This document shows, one piece after another, positions 13,087 through 14,205 of a DNA stretch of 14,205 nt. Source of the DNA: DAOUMF01 sp034411955 (GTDB lineage Bacteria; Chloroflexota; Dehalococcoidia; SM23-28-2; RBG-16-64-32). A model generated the notes under the pieces. That model did no database searches. It was not told where the DNA came from and was given only the letters and a program-made list of their open reading frames with translations. Every line of letters starts with the position of its first letter. Positions within the stretch are counted from its first letter, which is position 1. The stretch is from NCBI GenBank assembly GCA_034411955.1, contig DAOUMF010000055.1:1-14205 (forward strand). The letters run 5' to 3'. The translations under genes were made by a program, and so were the position numbers.

Positions 13087-14205
13087 TGGATCTGAACCTA
13101 GACTGGTCGCTGCTGGCACCCGAGTACGTCCTGGCTGGCTGGGCGGGGATGGTGGTCCTCCTGGACCTGTTCTGGGGGCGGTCAGTCAAAGGCGGGCAAC
13201 TGGCCTACGTGGCGGCGGCCGGGGCCCTGGCCTCGGCCCTGACCGCACTCATCTGGGTCAACGACGACACCAACTTCGCCAACCTCATCGATATCAACAA
13301 CTACACGGCGCTGTTCCGCGTCTTCTTCGGCCTCATCGGCATGTTCGTCTGCGTAGCCTCCGCCCGCTTCGTGAAGGAGCGACTGCTGCACGCCGGCGAG
13401 TACTACGGCCTCGTCCTGCTCAGCGTCCTCGGCGCCAATCTCATGGCCGCCGCCAGCGAGCTGCTGACCGCTTACATCTCCCTGGAGCTCCTCAGCTTCA
13501 GCCTGTACGTCCTCACCTCCTACGCCAAGTTCGACCTGCGCTCCAACGAGGGCGGGATGAAGTACATGCTTCTGGGCGCCTTCTCCTCCGCGATCTTCCT
13601 GTACGGGATCAGCATGATCTACGGCGTCAGTGGGTCGACGCGGTTCACCGAGATAGCGGCGGCGCTATCGCAGGACACGAGCGGCTTCGACATGGCGATG
13701 TTCCTGGGACTGGTGCTGATCATCGCCGGACTGGGTTTCAAGGTGGCGGCGGTGCCCTTCCACATGTGGACGCCGGACGCCTACGAAGGGGCGCCGCTGC
13801 CCATCACCGCCCTCATCTCAGCGATAGGAAAAGCGGCGGGGTTCGCCCTGTTCCTGAAGCTGTTCAGCCAGGCGTTTATCCCCCTCGTGGACGACTGGCG
13901 GCTGTTTATCGCCGGCCTCTCGGCGGCGACGATGGCGCTGGGGAACCTGGTGGCCATCCAGCAGCACAACATCAAGCGGCTGCTGGCCTACTCCAGCATC
14001 GGCCAGGTGGGGTTCCTGCTGATGGGGATCGCCGCCCTCAGTGCGGACAACAGCGATGCCGCCAGCGCCCTGGTCCTGCACCTGGCGGGCTACGTGATCA
14101 GCAACCTGGCGGCGTTCGTCTGCGTGATCATCTGGTACAACTGGACGGGCAAGGAGGAGATATCGGACTTTGCGGGGGCGGCGGAGCGGGCGCCCTACCT
14201 GGCTC
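13086..14205 (+). CDS. nuoN: Complex I antiporter-like subunit NuoN (ND2-like), partial
   Basis: The first 373 codons of NuoN; the frame is open at the right edge. GTG 13086 shares its G with the nuoM stop (TAGTG), so the two are coupled. Family motifs: E134 in YISLELLSFSLYVL, K219 in GLGFKVAAVPFHMWTPDAYEGAP, K249 in AIGKAAGFALFLKLF and HNIKRLLAYSSIGQVGFLLMG. These match Glu133, Lys217 and Lys247 of E. coli NuoN; the distal Lys of the fold lies beyond the window. GAPLPIT replaces the usual GAPTPVT. Normal length is near 480 residues, so about 100 codons are missing. It is usually the last nuo gene. Confidence 0.96.
   Translation, partial: MDLNLDWSLLAPEYVLAGWAGMVVLLDLFWGRSVKGGQLAYVAAAGALASALTALIWVNDDTNFANLIDINNYTALFRVFFGLIGMFVCVASARFVKERLLHAGEYYGLVLLSVLGANLMAAASELLTAYISLELLSFSLYVLTSYAKFDLRSNEGGMKYMLLGAFSSAIFLYGISMIYGVSGSTRFTEIAAALSQDTSGFDMAMFLGLVLIIAGLGFKVAAVPFHMWTPDAYEGAPLPITALISAIGKAAGFALFLKLFSQAFIPLVDDWRLFIAGLSAATMALGNLVAIQQHNIKRLLAYSSIGQVGFLLMGIAALSADNSDAASALVLHLAGYVISNLAAFVCVIIWYNWTGKEEISDFAGAAERAPYLA

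Noticed and set aside
11809..13119. Long open frame on the minus strand opposite nuoM
   Set aside because: Composition is dominated by His, Gln, Glu and Gly as expected from reversed membrane-protein codons; there is no family signature, and nuoM is certain.
1..14205. CRISPR array, tRNA or rRNA genes
   Set aside because: No regularly spaced repeats, no cloverleaf-like segment and no rRNA-like sequence were seen in the short non-coding gaps.

Overview
The window is GC-rich bacterial chromosomal DNA and almost fully coding. It holds the end of a branched-chain amino-acid ABC transporter operon (minus strand), a valyl-tRNA synthetase gene, and a nearly complete respiratory complex I operon cut by the right edge. 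Frequent GTG and TTG starts, 11-subunit complex I gene content (nuoABCD-HIJKLMN, no nuoEFG) and small dispersed palindromic repeats between genes suggest a member of the Chloroflexota, perhaps Dehalococcoidia-like. That placement is inference from gene content and style; no marker in the window settles it.

Layout: 1-890 (minus) holds livG and the first 45 codons of livF, overlapping by 14 bases. 891-1124 is a divergent regulatory region with a promoter-like site facing each way and a perfect 10-bp hairpin in the valS leader. 1125-3818 is valS (GTG start, good Shine-Dalgarno). 3819-4024 holds a 54-bp double-hairpin repeat and then a strong promoter-like site for the nuo operon. 4025-14205 is nuoA, B, C, D, a short inserted repeat, then nuoH, I, J, K, L, M and N (open at the edge). 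No gene-free stretch exceeds 300 bases.

How the genes work together: NuoB, C, D and I form the peripheral Fe-S and quinone-site module, and NuoA, H, J, K, L, M and N form the membrane proton-pumping arm. The NADH-oxidising module (NuoE, F, G) is absent, so the electron donor is probably not NADH directly; ferredoxin or another carrier is a reasonable guess by analogy with other 11-subunit enzymes. LivG and LivF are the two ATPases of a Liv-type importer. ValS charges tRNA-Val and looks unrelated to either neighbour.

Most notable observations: (1) a MITE-like inverted-repeat element sits at the nuoD/nuoH junction between 12-bp direct repeats, and the duplication keeps both nuoD's stop and nuoH's TTG start; (2) NuoC carries a C-terminal extension of about 125 residues with a duplicated helical, charged motif at a 61-residue period; (3) NuoM has Leu235 where the essential transmembrane Lys (E. 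coli Lys234) is expected, while the matching Lys is present in NuoL and NuoN; (4) a hairpin overlaps the nuoJ start, and an inverted repeat lies between the -35 and -10 of the nuo promoter.
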